Shown in pieces: positions 34,831 through 43,951 of a DNA stretch of 64,000 bases. Within the stretch, counting starts at the first letter, position 1; each line of letters begins with the position of its first letter. Origin of the DNA: Streptomyces asoensis (GTDB taxonomy: Bacteria; Actinomycetota; Actinomycetes; Streptomycetales; Streptomycetaceae); the NCBI RefSeq assembly GCF_013085465.1, contig NZ_CP049838.1, forward strand, positions 4,092,001 through 4,156,000, in the 5' to 3' direction. The position numbers were made by a program, and so were the translations under genes. Under the pieces are notes generated by a model. The model had not been told where the DNA came from, did not search any database, and saw only the letters and a program-made list of their open reading frames with translations.

Positions 34831-35651
34831 GGACGGCTCTGCGCCGCTACCCGGTCCTGATCGCCCTGTGTCTGGCCGCCCTCTTCATGGTCGTGCCGTT
34901 CCTGATCGTGGCGGTGAACGCGGTCAAGTCCCCGGCGGAGTACTCCCGCAACGGCCCGCTCGGCCTCCCCGACGGCCTCTACCTGGACGGCCTGAAGGAC
35001 TTCTGGGAACGGGTGGACTACGACCGGAAGCTGCTCAACTCGGTGCTGATCAGCGGCTCGGTGGCGGTACTGGCCGTGGTCCTCTCGGTCCTGAACGCGT
35101 ACGCGATCGGCATCGGGCGGATCAGGGGCCGCACCTGGATCCTGGCCTTCTTCGTGCTGGCCAACATGCTCCCGCAGGAGGCGCTGGTCTACCCGGTGTA
35201 CTACCTGAGCAAGCAGGCCGGCCTGTACGACACCCGGCTCAGCGTGATCATCGTCTTCACGGTGATCCAGGCGGCCTTCGGCACCTATCTGCTCTCCTCC
35301 GTGCTGAGCCGGTTCCCGCGCGAGATCATCGAGGCGGCCCGGATCGACGGCGCCGACAAGTGGCAGGTGCTGTGGCGGATCGTCGTCCCCGTCAGCCGGC
35401 CCACCCTCGGTGTGCTGCTGGTCTTCTTCTTCATCTGGACCTGGAACGAGTTCCTGCTCCCGCTGGTCATGCTGATCTCCAACGACAACCAGACCGTGTC
35501 GGTGGCCCTCGGCGTCCTCCAGGGGCAGCGCCTGATGGACGCCACGATGACCAACGCGGCCGCCCTCCTCGGCGTGCTCCCGGCCCTCGTCTTCTTCCTC
35601 GTCTTCCAGCGGACCCTCACCCGCGGTATCGCCGTGGGTGCCGTGAAGTAG
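34827..35651 (+). CDS. Sugar ABC transporter permease (MalG type)
   Basis: 274 residues, start overlapping the previous stop (ATGA). EAA loop FPREIIEAARIDGADKWQVLWR near residue 165; the C-terminus RGIAVGAVK is typical of MalG-like permeases. Completes the membrane part of the xylosidase-operon importer. The GH31 start follows 30 bases later with AGTAAGGA as possible ribosome site. Confidence 0.93.
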   Translation: MRTALRRYPVLIALCLAALFMVVPFLIVAVNAVKSPAEYSRNGPLGLPDGLYLDGLKDFWERVDYDRKLLNSVLISGSVAVLAVVLSVLNAYAIGIGRIRGRTWILAFFVLANMLPQEALVYPVYYLSKQAGLYDTRLSVIIVFTVIQAAFGTYLLSSVLSRFPREIIEAARIDGADKWQVLWRIVVPVSRPTLGVLLVFFFIWTWNEFLLPLVMLISNDNQTVSVALGVLQGQRLMDATMTNAAALLGVLPALVFFLVFQRTLTRGIAVGAVK

Positions 35652-35681
35652 TGAGGACCGAGCAGTAAGGACCCCCCACCC

Positions 35682-37952
35682 ATGAAGTTCACCGACGGTT
35701 ACTGGCTGCTGCGCGAGGGCGTCACGGCCGCCCACCCGGCCGAGGTCCTCGACGTCGTCGAGTCGGACGGCGTCCTGGAGATCCACGCGCCGACCCGGCC
35801 CATCCGCAGCCGCGGCGACCTGATGACGGGACCGGTCATGACGATCACCGCCCACACCCCGATGCCCGACGTCGTCGGCCTCACCCTCACCCACTTCACG
35901 GGCGAGCGGCCCCGCGAGCCGGCCTTCGACCTCACCGAGGCGGAGCCCGCCCCCCTGCTCTCCTACGACGACGCGTACGCGACCCTGACCTCCGGCGCGC
36001 TCTCCGTGAAGGTCGCCCGTTCCGGCCCCTGGCACGTGGAGTTCCTCGCCCATGGGCGGACCCTCACCTCCAGCGGCCCCAAGGGCATGGGCATCATGCG
36101 GGACGCGGCCACCGGCGGCCACTACCTGCGCGAGCAGCTCAACCTGGGAGTGGGGACCTCCGTCTACGGCCTCGGCGAACGCTTCGGCCCGCTGGTCAGG
36201 AACGGCCAGGTCGTCGACATCTGGAACGCCGACGGCGGCACGGCGACCGAACAGGCCTACAAGAACGTGCCGTTCTACCTCACGGACGCGGGCTACGGCG
36301 TCTTCGTCGACCACCCGGGCAAGGTGTCCTTCGAGGTCGGCTCGGAGGCGGTGTCCCGGGTCCAGTTCAGCGCCGAGACACAGGAGTTGACGTACTACGT
36401 CATCCACGGCCCCACCCCGAAGGACATCCTCCGCAAATACACCGCCCTCACCGGCCGCCCCGCCCTGCCCCCCACCTGGTCGTTCGGCCTGTGGCTGTCG
36501 ACGTCGTTCACCACCTCCTACGACGAGGAGACGGTGACCTCCTTCATCGAGGGCATGCGGGAGCGTGAACTCCCGCTCTCCGTCTTCCACTTCGACTGCT
36601 TCTGGATGCGGGAGTTCAACTGGTGCGACTTCAGCTGGGACCCACGGGTGTTCCCCGACCCGGAGGGCATGCTGGCCCGGCTGAAGGCGAAGGGCCTGCA
36701 CATCAGCGTGTGGATCAACCCGTACATCGCCCAGCGGTCGCCGCTCTTCACGGAGGGCCGGGCGCTCGGTCATCTGCTGAGGCGGCCGGACGGGAGTGTC
36801 TGGCAGTGGGACCTGTGGCAGCCCGGCATGGCCCTCGTGGACTTCACCAGCCCCGCCGCCCGCGACTGGTACGCGGCCAAACTGGAGGCGCTGCTCGCGC
36901 AGGGCGTCGACTGCTTCAAGACCGACTTCGGCGAGCGCGTCCCGGTCGACGTGACCTGGTCCGACGGCTCGGACCCGGAGCGGATGCACAACTACTACAC
37001 GTACCTCTACAACCGCACCGTCTTCGACGTGCTGCGCAAACACCGGGGCGAGGGGGAGGCGGTCGTCTTCGCCCGGTCGGCGACGACCGGCAGCCAGCAG
37101 TTCCCGGTGCACTGGGGCGGTGACTGCGAGGCGACGTACGAGTCGATGGCGGAGTCGCTGCGCGGCGGGCTGTCCCTGGGCCTGTCCGGATTCGGCTTCT
37201 GGAGCCACGACATCGGCGGCTTCGAGGGCACACCGACACCGGCGCTGTTCAAGCGCTGGCTGGCCTTCGGCCTGCTGTCCTCGCACAGCAGACTGCACGG
37301 CAGTTCCTCGTACCGGGTGCCCTGGCTGTTCGACGAGGAGTCGGTGGACGTGCTGCGGCACTTCACCCGGCTGAAGCTGCGGCTCATGCCCTATCTGTAC
37401 GAGGCCGCCCGCGTCGCCCACGAGGAGGGCACGCCGATGATGCGGGCGATGGTGCTGGAGTTCCCGGCGGATCCCGGGTGCGCGCACCTGGAACGGCAGT
37501 ACATGCTCGGTCCGGACCTGCTGGTCGCGCCGGTGTTCAGCGACGCGGGGGACGTGACGTACTACGTCCCCGAGGGCACCTGGACCCACTACCTCACCGG
37601 ACGGACGGTGACCGGGCCGCGCTGGGTGCGCGAACGCCACGGGTTCCTCGGCCTGCCGCTGCTGGTGCGGCCGGGCGCGGTGCTCCCGGTGGGCGCCCAC
37701 GCCGACCGGCCGGACTACCCGCACGCCGACGGGGTCACCCTGCGCACCTACGGCCTGGAGCGCGGCGCCCAGGTGACGGTACGGGTCGGGGACGTGACCT
37801 TCACCGTCGTACGGGAGGGGGACACCCTGCGGGCGTCCGCGAGCGACCCCGCGGCGCCGTGGGCGCTGGCGGCCGGGGACCGGGTCGCGCGGGCGGCGGC
37901 GGGCTCCGGGTTCCTGACCCTGGAGACCCCGGACGACCGGGAGCAGGCCTGA
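35682..37952 (+). CDS. GH31 alpha-xylosidase (YicI-like)
   Basis: 756 residues, no signal peptide, so cytoplasmic. A beta-sandwich N-terminal domain (1-230) precedes the catalytic barrel. The nucleophile is the Asp in CFKTDFGERVPVDV (near residue 412); this KTDFGE form is characteristic of alpha-xylosidases such as E. coli YicI rather than alpha-glucosidases. The general acid is probably the Asp in HWGGDCEATYESMAES. FGFWSHDIGGFEGTP and HSRLHGSSSYR complete the active site. It removes alpha-1,6-xylose from imported xyloglucan oligosaccharides. The gene's stop shares a base with the regulator's start. Confidence 0.93.
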   Translation: MKFTDGYWLLREGVTAAHPAEVLDVVESDGVLEIHAPTRPIRSRGDLMTGPVMTITAHTPMPDVVGLTLTHFTGERPREPAFDLTEAEPAPLLSYDDAYATLTSGALSVKVARSGPWHVEFLAHGRTLTSSGPKGMGIMRDAATGGHYLREQLNLGVGTSVYGLGERFGPLVRNGQVVDIWNADGGTATEQAYKNVPFYLTDAGYGVFVDHPGKVSFEVGSEAVSRVQFSAETQELTYYVIHGPTPKDILRKYTALTGRPALPPTWSFGLWLSTSFTTSYDEETVTSFIEGMRERELPLSVFHFDCFWMREFNWCDFSWDPRVFPDPEGMLARLKAKGLHISVWINPYIAQRSPLFTEGRALGHLLRRPDGSVWQWDLWQPGMALVDFTSPAARDWYAAKLEALLAQGVDCFKTDFGERVPVDVTWSDGSDPERMHNYYTYLYNRTVFDVLRKHRGEGEAVVFARSATTGSQQFPVHWGGDCEATYESMAESLRGGLSLGLSGFGFWSHDIGGFEGTPTPALFKRWLAFGLLSSHSRLHGSSSYRVPWLFDEESVDVLRHFTRLKLRLMPYLYEAARVAHEEGTPMMRAMVLEFPADPGCAHLERQYMLGPDLLVAPVFSDAGDVTYYVPEGTWTHYLTGRTVTGPRWVRERHGFLGLPLLVRPGAVLPVGAHADRPDYPHADGVTLRTYGLERGAQVTVRVGDVTFTVVREGDTLRASASDPAAPWALAAGDRVARAAAGSGFLTLETPDDREQA

Positions 37953-38968
37953 TGGTGAAGATCACCGATGTGGCGCGGCATGCCGGGGTGTCCCCCAGCA
38001 CGGTGTCGTACGCGCTGAGCGGCAAGCGCCCGATCTCCGAGGAGACCCGGCGCCGGGTCGAGGAGGCCGCCCGCGCGCTGGGCTACCGCCCGCACGCCGG
38101 CGCCCGCGCGCTGGCCAGCAGCCGCTCGAACGTGCTGGCGCTCGTGGTGCCGCTGCGGACCGGCATCCATGTCCCGGTCGTCATGCAGTTCGCGGTGTCG
38201 GTGGTGACGGCGGCCCGGCAGCACGACCACGACGTGCTGCTGCTGACCCAGGAGGAGGGCGAGGAGGGGCTGCGCAGGGTCGCGGACACGGCCCTCGTCG
38301 ACGCGCTGATCCTGATGGACGTCCAACTGCACGATCCCCGGCTGCCGTTGCTGCGCTCGTTGGACCGGCCGTCCGTGATGATCGGGTTCCCGCTCGAGGC
38401 CGACGGACTGACCTGCATCGACCTCGACTTCCGGACGGCGGGTGAGCGGTGCGTGGAGCATCTGGCGCAGCTCGGGCACCGGGTGGTCGGGCTGGTCGGG
38501 TCGCCGCCGGAGGTGTACGTGCGCGGGACGGCCTTCGCGCAGCGCGTGGTCCAGGGGTTCACCGCGGCCGCCGACCGGGCGGGGCTCGCCTCCGCCGTCC
38601 ACCCCTGCGAGGCGACCCCGGCCGCGGCCCGCCGGGTGGCGGAGCAGCTTCTGCGCGAGCAGCCCGCGTTGACGGGGGTGGTGGTCCACAACGAGGCGGT
38701 CCTGGAGCCCCTCATCGACGCGTTCGAGCAGCTGGGGCTGCGGGTCCCCGGCGACCTGTCGGTCACGGCGATCTGCCCGGACGAGCTCGCCGCGGGGCTC
38801 CGGGTGCCCGTCACCTCCATCGCGCTGCCGTCGGCGGAGGTGGGCGAGCGTGCGGTGGAGCTGCTGATGCGCAAGCTCGACGGCGAGACCGTACCCGAGG
38901 CGACCCTGCTGCCGCCGACGCTGACCCGGCGGGCGAGCACGGCGCCGCGAACGGTCAGTCCACGCTGA
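37952..38968 (+). CDS. LacI-family transcriptional regulator of the xylosidase operon
   Basis: 338 residues, ATG sharing one base with the GH31 stop (TGATG); a GTG three bases on is an alternative. The N-terminal HTH reads KITDVARHAGVSPSTVSYALSGKRPISEETRRRVEEAARALGYRPHAGARALA, with the hinge helix that inserts in the minor groove at a central CG. The periplasmic-binding-like effector domain covers about 62-335. Being last in the operon and with two palindromes upstream of the first gene, it probably represses its own operon and is released by a xylosyl sugar. Its last 14 bases overlap the convergent gene at 38955. Confidence 0.93.
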   Translation: MVKITDVARHAGVSPSTVSYALSGKRPISEETRRRVEEAARALGYRPHAGARALASSRSNVLALVVPLRTGIHVPVVMQFAVSVVTAARQHDHDVLLLTQEEGEEGLRRVADTALVDALILMDVQLHDPRLPLLRSLDRPSVMIGFPLEADGLTCIDLDFRTAGERCVEHLAQLGHRVVGLVGSPPEVYVRGTAFAQRVVQGFTAAADRAGLASAVHPCEATPAAARRVAEQLLREQPALTGVVVHNEAVLEPLIDAFEQLGLRVPGDLSVTAICPDELAAGLRVPVTSIALPSAEVGERAVELLMRKLDGETVPEATLLPPTLTRRASTAPRTVSPR

Positions 38969-39317
38969 CCGGGTTGCCGAGGCGGGTCCCCAGGAGCGCG
39001 CAGGACACGCCCTGGACGCCTTCGTACCCCACGGTCCGACCGGGGGCGAGTTCCAGGGCGAGGCGTTCGGCCAGCGTCTCGCCCTCCTCGTGCAGTCGCA
39101 GGAACGCGGCGTCCCAGCGGATGTCGTCACGGTCGGCCAGCCAGGTGTTCATGGCCGCGTCGATGCCACTCGCCCAGGCGGACAGATCGGCGACCAGGGC
39201 GTCGGACAGGCCGAGGGCGGCCCCGGGGTCGTCCGGGGCGAAGTCGTCGTAGGAGCCCCTGCGGAGGGGGCGCGCGTGGTACTCGCCCAGGAGCGTGATG
39301 TGCAGCGGGTCGTCCAC
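38955..39317 (-). CDS. Conserved-looking hypothetical protein
   Basis: 120 residues from GTG 39317 with GGGAGGG seven bases upstream. Soluble, acidic, helical in the middle (LSDALVADLSAWASGIDAAMNTWLADRDDIRWDAAFLRLHEEGETLAERLALEL). No motif I recognise. It lies 3' of the ssrA terminator on the same strand and its 3' end overlaps the LacI gene by 14 bases, tail to tail. Codon use matches neighbours, which supports it being real. Confidence 0.7.
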   Translation of the reverse strand: MDDPLHITLLGEYHARPLRRGSYDDFAPDDPGAALGLSDALVADLSAWASGIDAAMNTWLADRDDIRWDAAFLRLHEEGETLAERLALELAPGRTVGYEGVQGVSCALLGTRLGNPVSVD

Positions 39318-39341
39318 CGGGCCCTCCCTCTCGTGTTACGG

Positions 39342-39377
39342 CAAGAACCCCGCCGCTCGGAAGCGACGGGGTTCTTG
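39342..39377 (-). terminator. ssrA terminator
   Basis: Arms CAAGAACCCCGCCGCT (39342-39357) and 39362-39377 pair with a single G-T wobble around loop CGGA. It begins 16 bases beyond the tmRNA 3' end on the minus strand. Confidence 0.85.
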
Positions 39378-39392
39378 TTCACATGGGATGAG

Positions 39393-39778
39393 TGGAGATG
39401 GCGGGAATCGAACCCGCGTCCAACGGTGCAGAATCAGGGCTTCTCCGTGTGCAGTTCGCTGTGATTTTCTCGGCCCCGGTGATCACGCGAACAAGTCGCC
39501 GACGGGCCCAGTCACTGTTTGATTTCCCATCGAACCCCGTGACCGGGCTCGATGGTTTAGTCCCCTAGATTATGCCAGGATCCGGATCGGGAACACTTCC
39601 GGGCTGACACCCATTATGGGTCCTACACTCACTGCTTATTAGGCAGCGAGGGCGTAGGACTGGGAATCGCTCTTGGTATTGGCGATTATTTTTTGCGACA
39701 TATGGTTTACGAGATCATTGCCGCTTCCTCGACACGCTTCCCCTGCTTCAACAGTCGCTGTCGAAACCGATCATCCCC
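39393..39778 (-). ncRNA. ssrA: Transfer-messenger RNA (tmRNA)
   Basis: The 5' end GGGGATGATCGGTTTCGACAG (39778 leftward) and the 3' TTCGATTCCCGCCATCTCCA pair in the tRNA-like acceptor stem (GGGGATG with CATCTCC, one G-U). The T-arm is GCGGGTTCGATTCCCGC. The tag reading frame is 39683 to 39639: resume codon GCC, tag ANTKSDSQSYALAA, then TAA. The terminal ALAA is the degradation signal seen by ClpXP/ClpAP. CCA is not encoded. It rescues stalled ribosomes together with SmpB, whose gene lies 132 bases upstream on the same strand. Confidence 0.96.
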
Positions 39779-39910
39779 ATGTTGATTTTTCAATCCCTCC
39801 GAAGAGGGTTCGTGCCTGCTGTGAGGCACAGGTGCCATCGTACGTGACCAACGCACGACGATGCCACTGTATTCCCGGCGACCCGTGTGCGGCGGCTACG
39901 CGTGTGGTGG

Positions 39911-40459
39911 CTACGCGTGCCGCTGCTTGCGCTTCTCCGCCGCGATCACCCGGTCCGTCTCCCGGCGGTCCTGCTGCTCGCGCAGGGTCTGCCGCTTGTC
40001 GTACTCCTTCTTGCCGCGCGCCAGCGCGATCTCGGCCTTCGCCCGGCCGTCCTTGAAGTAGACGGCGAGGGCCACGATCGTGTGCCCCGTCTCCTCGGAC
40101 TTCACCGCCAGCTTGTCGATCTCCTCGCGGTGCAGCAGCAGCTTGCGCTTGCGGCGCGCGGAGTGGTTGGTCCAGCTGCCCTGGAAGTACTCGGGGATGT
40201 GCGCGGCGTGCAGCCACGCCTCGTTCCCCTCGATCTGGACGAAGGCGTCGGTCAGCGAGGCGCGCCCCTCGCGCAGCGACTTCACCTCGGTGCCGGTGAG
40301 GACGAGACCGGCCTCGTAGACGTCGATGATCGCGTAGTCGTGCCGGGCCTTCTTGTTCTGCGCGACGATCTTGCGCTTGCCGTCCTTGACCTTGCCGGAC
40401 GCGGCCGCCCCGCCCTGCTTCGGCTGGGACTCCTTCGGTACGTACATTCCCTTGCTCAT
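39911..40459 (-). CDS. smpB: SsrA-binding protein SmpB
   Basis: 182 residues from ATG 40459; the ATG at 40447 (MYVPKESQP) is a fair alternative since neither has a well-spaced ribosome site. Core motifs: [80 protein letters not shown], and the basic C-terminal tail [21 protein letters not shown], which enters the ribosomal mRNA channel. It delivers tmRNA to stalled ribosomes. The 3' end shows a 15-base duplication containing a second TAG (see findings). Confidence 0.96.
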   Translation of the reverse strand: MSKGMYVPKESQPKQGGAAASGKVKDGKRKIVAQNKKARHDYAIIDVYEAGLVLTGTEVKSLREGRASLTDAFVQIEGNEAWLHAAHIPEYFQGSWTNHSARRKRKLLLHREEIDKLAVKSEETGHTIVALAVYFKDGRAKAEIALARGKKEYDKRQTLREQQDRRETDRVIAAEKRKQRHA

Positions 40460-40519
40460 AGTGCAGCCAGTTTCGCACCCGGAGGCCCACTGAGGGAAAG
40501 CCGATTACGCGGCGGTCGC

Positions 40520-41698
40520 TCAGGACACGTCCCCGAGGCCGCTCAGCACGGTCTCGGCCCGCTCCAGCGCCCCGTCGTCCGCCTCCAGGTCGGGAGTGAT
40601 GCCCCGGCCGTCGACACCGTGACCGGAGGGGGTGCGGTAGTGCCCGACGGTCAGCTCGGCGACGGAGCCGTCGGGCAGCCGGCTCGGCATCTGGACCGAG
40701 CCCTTGCCGAAGGTGCGGGAGCCCACGACGACCGCGCGGCCACGGTCCTGGAGGGCGCCGGTGAGCAGCTCGGCGGCGCTCATCGTGCCGCCGTCGACAA
40801 GTGCGACCAGGGGGCTGGTGGTGTCGCCGCCGCCCTCGGCGTGCAGGGCGCGCTGGTCGCCGTCGACGTCGTAGGTGGCGACGAGGCCGCCGTCGAGGAA
40901 GGCGGAGGCGGTGGAGACGGCCTCGGTGACCAGGCCGCCGGAGTTGCCGCGCAGATCGAGCACGATCCCGGCACCGGCCGGGGTCCGGCGGACGGCGCTG
41001 CGCACGCTGTCACCGACCCCCTTGGTGAACGCGGCGACGGTGATGACGGTGGTGTCGTCGGAAAGCCGGTGGACGGTGACGGAGTCCGTGGACAGGAGCG
41101 CCCGGCGCAGGGTCTCGGTCCACGCGCGCGTGCCGCGCTCCAGGCCGAGACGGACGGTGCTGCCGGCGCTCGCGCCCGTGGCGTCACCGCGCAGTAAGGA
41201 GACGACGTCGGTGACCGGGAGGCCTTCGACGGACCGTCCGTCGACGCTGCGCAGCCGGTCGCCCGCGCGGATCCCGGCGGCGGCCGCGGGCGATCCCGAC
41301 TGCACCTTGGTCACCTCGATCCGGCCGTCCCGGTCACCTCGCGCCTCCAGGCCGACGCCGGTGTACCGGCCGTCGAGGGACGCCTCGAACTCCGCGTACT
41401 CGCCCTCGGAGTAGACGGCAGCCCAGCGGTCCCCGCTGCGGCTGACGGCGCGCTCGGCGGCCTCCATCGGGGACTTGCCGTCCGCGGCGGCCTCCTCGGC
41501 GGCCCGCGTCACGTCCTCGGAGTGGCCGACGGGGGCCGGGGAGGGGGCGGCGCCCGAGGCGCTGCGCCCGCCCTCTCCGGGGTCACCCGGCAGGGATCCG
41601 GTGGCGGCGCCGGCGACCAGCACGCTCGCGAACACCAATGTCAGGACGGCCCCGCGGCCGAAACGGCGGGGCTGACAGAACAGGTCACGGCCTGACAT
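40520..41698 (-). CDS. S41-family C-terminal processing protease with PDZ domain
   Basis: 392 residues. The basic N-terminus is followed by a helix (GAVLTLVFASVLVAGAAT), either signal peptide or anchor, so it acts outside the membrane. The PDZ domain covers about 105-185 (YTGVGLEARGDRDGRIEVTKVQSGSPAAAAGIRAGDRLRSVDG). The S41 domain has the nucleophile Ser in GGTMSAAELL and the catalytic Lys in GSRTFGKGSVQMPS. Both are present, so it should be active. It sits between ftsX and smpB on the same strand, 67 bases from ftsX; the substrate is unknown. Gene order suggests a cell-envelope or quality-control role. Confidence 0.92.
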   Translation of the reverse strand: MSGRDLFCQPRRFGRGAVLTLVFASVLVAGAATGSLPGDPGEGGRSASGAAPSPAPVGHSEDVTRAAEEAAADGKSPMEAAERAVSRSGDRWAAVYSEGEYAEFEASLDGRYTGVGLEARGDRDGRIEVTKVQSGSPAAAAGIRAGDRLRSVDGRSVEGLPVTDVVSLLRGDATGASAGSTVRLGLERGTRAWTETLRRALLSTDSVTVHRLSDDTTVITVAAFTKGVGDSVRSAVRRTPAGAGIVLDLRGNSGGLVTEAVSTASAFLDGGLVATYDVDGDQRALHAEGGGDTTSPLVALVDGGTMSAAELLTGALQDRGRAVVVGSRTFGKGSVQMPSRLPDGSVAELTVGHYRTPSGHGVDGRGITPDLEADDGALERAETVLSGLGDVS

Positions 41699-41765
41699 GG
41701 CGGTGAGTCTAGGGGAACGCGAAGGGCCGTACGGTCGGTTGACCGTACGACCCTCGGGGCGTGCG

Positions 41766-42683
41766 TCACACCTTCAGGTACTTGCGCAGCGCGAAGAACG
41801 CGGCCAGCGCGGGCATCAGCAGGCTCGTGGCGAGGATGAGCGGAAGCTTCGTCAGCACGGCGTCCCAGCCGATGAAGTTGATCAGATTCAGCTTCTCGGA
41901 CAGGGCCAGGCCGTTGTCGATGATGAAGTACCGGGCGATCACCAGGAATCCGCAGGCGACCGTGCCGCCGATCAGCCCGGCGACCGCGGCCTCGGCGATG
42001 AACGGCGCCTGGATGTAGAAGCCGGAGGCACCGACGAGCCGCATGATCCCCGTCTCACGCCGTCGGCTGAAGGCCGAGACGCGCACGGTGTTGACGATCA
42101 GCATCAGCGCCACGACGAGCATCAGCGCCATGACCGCCCGCGCCGCCCAGTTCATGCCGTTGAGCAGCCCGAAGAGGTTGTCCAGGATGCCCTTCTGGTC
42201 CTGCACGGACTGCACGCCGTCCCGCCCGTCGAAGGCGGTCGCGATGACCTGGTACTTCTCCGGGTCCTTCAGCTTGATGCGGTACGACTCCTGCATCTGG
42301 TCCGGCGTGAGGGAGCTGGCCAGCGGGGAGTCGCCGAACTGCTCCTTGTAGTGCTTGTACGCGTCGTCCTGCGACTCGTACGTCACCTTCTCGACGACCC
42401 CCATCTTGTCGAGGTCGGACTTGATCTGCTTCTTCTGGTCCGCGGTGACCGCGCCCTTGGCGCAGTTCGGGTCGGACTCGGCGTCGCTCTTGTTGCAGAG
42501 GAACACCGAGACGTTGACCTTGTCGTACCAGTAGCCCTTCATCGTGCTGACCTGGTCACTCATCAGCAGCGACCCGCCGAAGAGCGCCAGGGACAGGGCG
42601 ACGGAGACGACGACGGCGAAGGTCATCGTCAGGTTGCGGCGGAGACCGACACCGATCTCCGACAGTACGAACTGGGCGCGCAT
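41766..42683 (-). CDS. ftsX: Cell division protein FtsX
   Basis: 305 residues. MRAQFVLSEIGVGLRRNLTMTFAVVVSVALSLALFGG is the amphipathic N-terminus plus TM1; an extracellular domain (about 45-170, with a Cys pair in FLCNKSDAESDPNCAKG) precedes TM2-TM4. RRRETGIMRLVGASGFYIQAPFIAEA is the coupling region to FtsE. FtsEX transmits ATP hydrolysis to extracellular peptidoglycan hydrolases or their activators at the septum. Lies 60 bases downstream of ftsE. Confidence 0.95.
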   Translation of the reverse strand: MRAQFVLSEIGVGLRRNLTMTFAVVVSVALSLALFGGSLLMSDQVSTMKGYWYDKVNVSVFLCNKSDAESDPNCAKGAVTADQKKQIKSDLDKMGVVEKVTYESQDDAYKHYKEQFGDSPLASSLTPDQMQESYRIKLKDPEKYQVIATAFDGRDGVQSVQDQKGILDNLFGLLNGMNWAARAVMALMLVVALMLIVNTVRVSAFSRRRETGIMRLVGASGFYIQAPFIAEAAVAGLIGGTVACGFLVIARYFIIDNGLALSEKLNLINFIGWDAVLTKLPLILATSLLMPALAAFFALRKYLKV

Positions 42684-42743
42684 GGCGAGTTGTTCAGGCC
42701 TTTCCGGGGACGTCCGCGAGAGCGGGGGCGATGGCGGGAGCGG

Positions 42744-43433
42744 TCAGTGCTGGTAGCCGTAGACGCCGCGCGCCTGGTCGCGGACGAGACGGCCCTGCTC
42801 CAGCTCGATGACGCGCTTGCGCATCTGGTCCACGATGTTCTGGTCGTGCGTGGCCATCAGCACGGTCGTGCCCGTCCGGTTGATCCGGTCGAGCAGCTTC
42901 ATGATGCCGACGGAGGTCTGCGGGTCGAGGTTGCCGGTGGGCTCGTCCGCGATCAGCAGCTTGGGCCGGTTCACGAAGGCCCGCGCGATGGCGACGCGCT
43001 GCTGCTCACCACCGGAGAGCTCACCGGGCATCCGGTCCTCCTTGCCGCCGAGCCCGACGAGGTCGAGCACCTGCGGCACGGATTTGCGGATCTCGCCCTT
43101 CGACTTGCCGATGACCTCCTGCGCGAAGGCGACGTTCTCCGCCACCGTCTTGTTCGGCAGCAGCCGGAAGTCCTGGAAGACCGTCCCCAGCTGGCGGCGC
43201 ATCTGCGGCACCTTCCAGTTGGAGAGGCGTGCGAGATCCTTGCCCAGGACGTGCACCTGACCGTGGCTGGTGCGCTCCTCGCGGAGGACCAGCCGCAGGA
43301 AGGTGGACTTGCCGGAGCCGGAGGATCCCACGAGGAACACGAACTCGCCCTTCTCGACCTCGAGGGAGACATCCCTGAGTGCGGGGCGGGTCTGCTTGGG
43401 GTAGACCTTGGAGACGTTGTCGAATCGGATCAC
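42744..43433 (-). CDS. ftsE: Cell division ATP-binding protein FtsE
   Basis: 229 residues from GTG 43433. Walker A is [19 protein letters not shown], the Q-loop TVFQDFRLL, the ABC signature [15 protein letters not shown], Walker [14 protein letters not shown] and the switch His in MATHDQNIV. Partner of FtsX. The usual actinobacterial order prfB-ftsE-ftsX-smpB is kept but interrupted here by a surface-protein gene, a small zinc-ribbon gene and an S41 protease gene. Confidence 0.96.
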   Translation of the reverse strand: MIRFDNVSKVYPKQTRPALRDVSLEVEKGEFVFLVGSSGSGKSTFLRLVLREERTSHGQVHVLGKDLARLSNWKVPQMRRQLGTVFQDFRLLPNKTVAENVAFAQEVIGKSKGEIRKSVPQVLDLVGLGGKEDRMPGELSGGEQQRVAIARAFVNRPKLLIADEPTGNLDPQTSVGIMKLLDRINRTGTTVLMATHDQNIVDQMRKRVIELEQGRLVRDQARGVYGYQH

Positions 43434-43669
43434 GGGTGCACCACGGGTCGCCGGGGGTAGATGAGCGTGACCATACGCGAACCGGGGAGGGCGGCGCAGG
43501 CATCAGGAGGGGTTGAGTGGGGCTTGTGCCTTTTTGTGCGGGACTTTGTACACCCACCGCTCTCCGGGTGGGCCGCGCACCCTCCGGAGGAACCTGGCAC
43601 AGTGGAGGGGGAACGTTCCCGTTCCCCGAGGCGTTGTGTACATGGAACCGGTGCAAGGAGGGCGAGCGC

Positions 43670-43864
43670 ATGACGTACGACCGGCTGGTGTGCGCTAACT
43701 GCGCCGCGCCCGTGAGCGAGGGCCGGTGCCCGGTGTGCCGCGCGAACCGCGAGCGGATGCAGCAACAGGACAACTTCTTCGCGGGGCTGAACCCGATGGC
43801 GCTGATCGCGCTGCTCGCGGTGCTGGTGGCGGCGCTGGCGCTGCTGGCGCACCAGACCGCGTAA
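43670..43864 (+). CDS. Small zinc-ribbon membrane protein
   Basis: 64 residues from ATG 43670 with AAGGAGG ten bases upstream; longer upstream frames lack such a site. The N-terminus has two knuckles, CANC and CPVC (residues 8-21), that could bind one zinc. The C-terminus is one helix (NPMALIALLAVLVAALALLAH). Cytoplasmic zinc ribbon plus C-terminal anchor is the likely topology. It is divergent from ftsE and convergent with the LAETG gene. No function is known to me. Confidence 0.85.
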   Translation: MTYDRLVCANCAAPVSEGRCPVCRANRERMQQQDNFFAGLNPMALIALLAVLVAALALLAHQTA

Positions 43865-43882
43865 CCCCCGGATACGCACGTC

Positions 43883-43915
43883 AAGGGGCCCGGAGCTGAT
43901 CACTCCGGGCCCCTT
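43883..43915. terminator. Convergent terminator
   Basis: Perfect 13-bp stem AAGGGGCCCGGAG/CTCCGGGCCCCTT with loop CTGATCA, lying between the plus-strand zinc-ribbon gene and the minus-strand LAETG gene; it can serve both. Confidence 0.85.
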
Positions 43916-43951
43916 CGCGCGTACGTCACGTACGGGTGCGACTACCTACCG

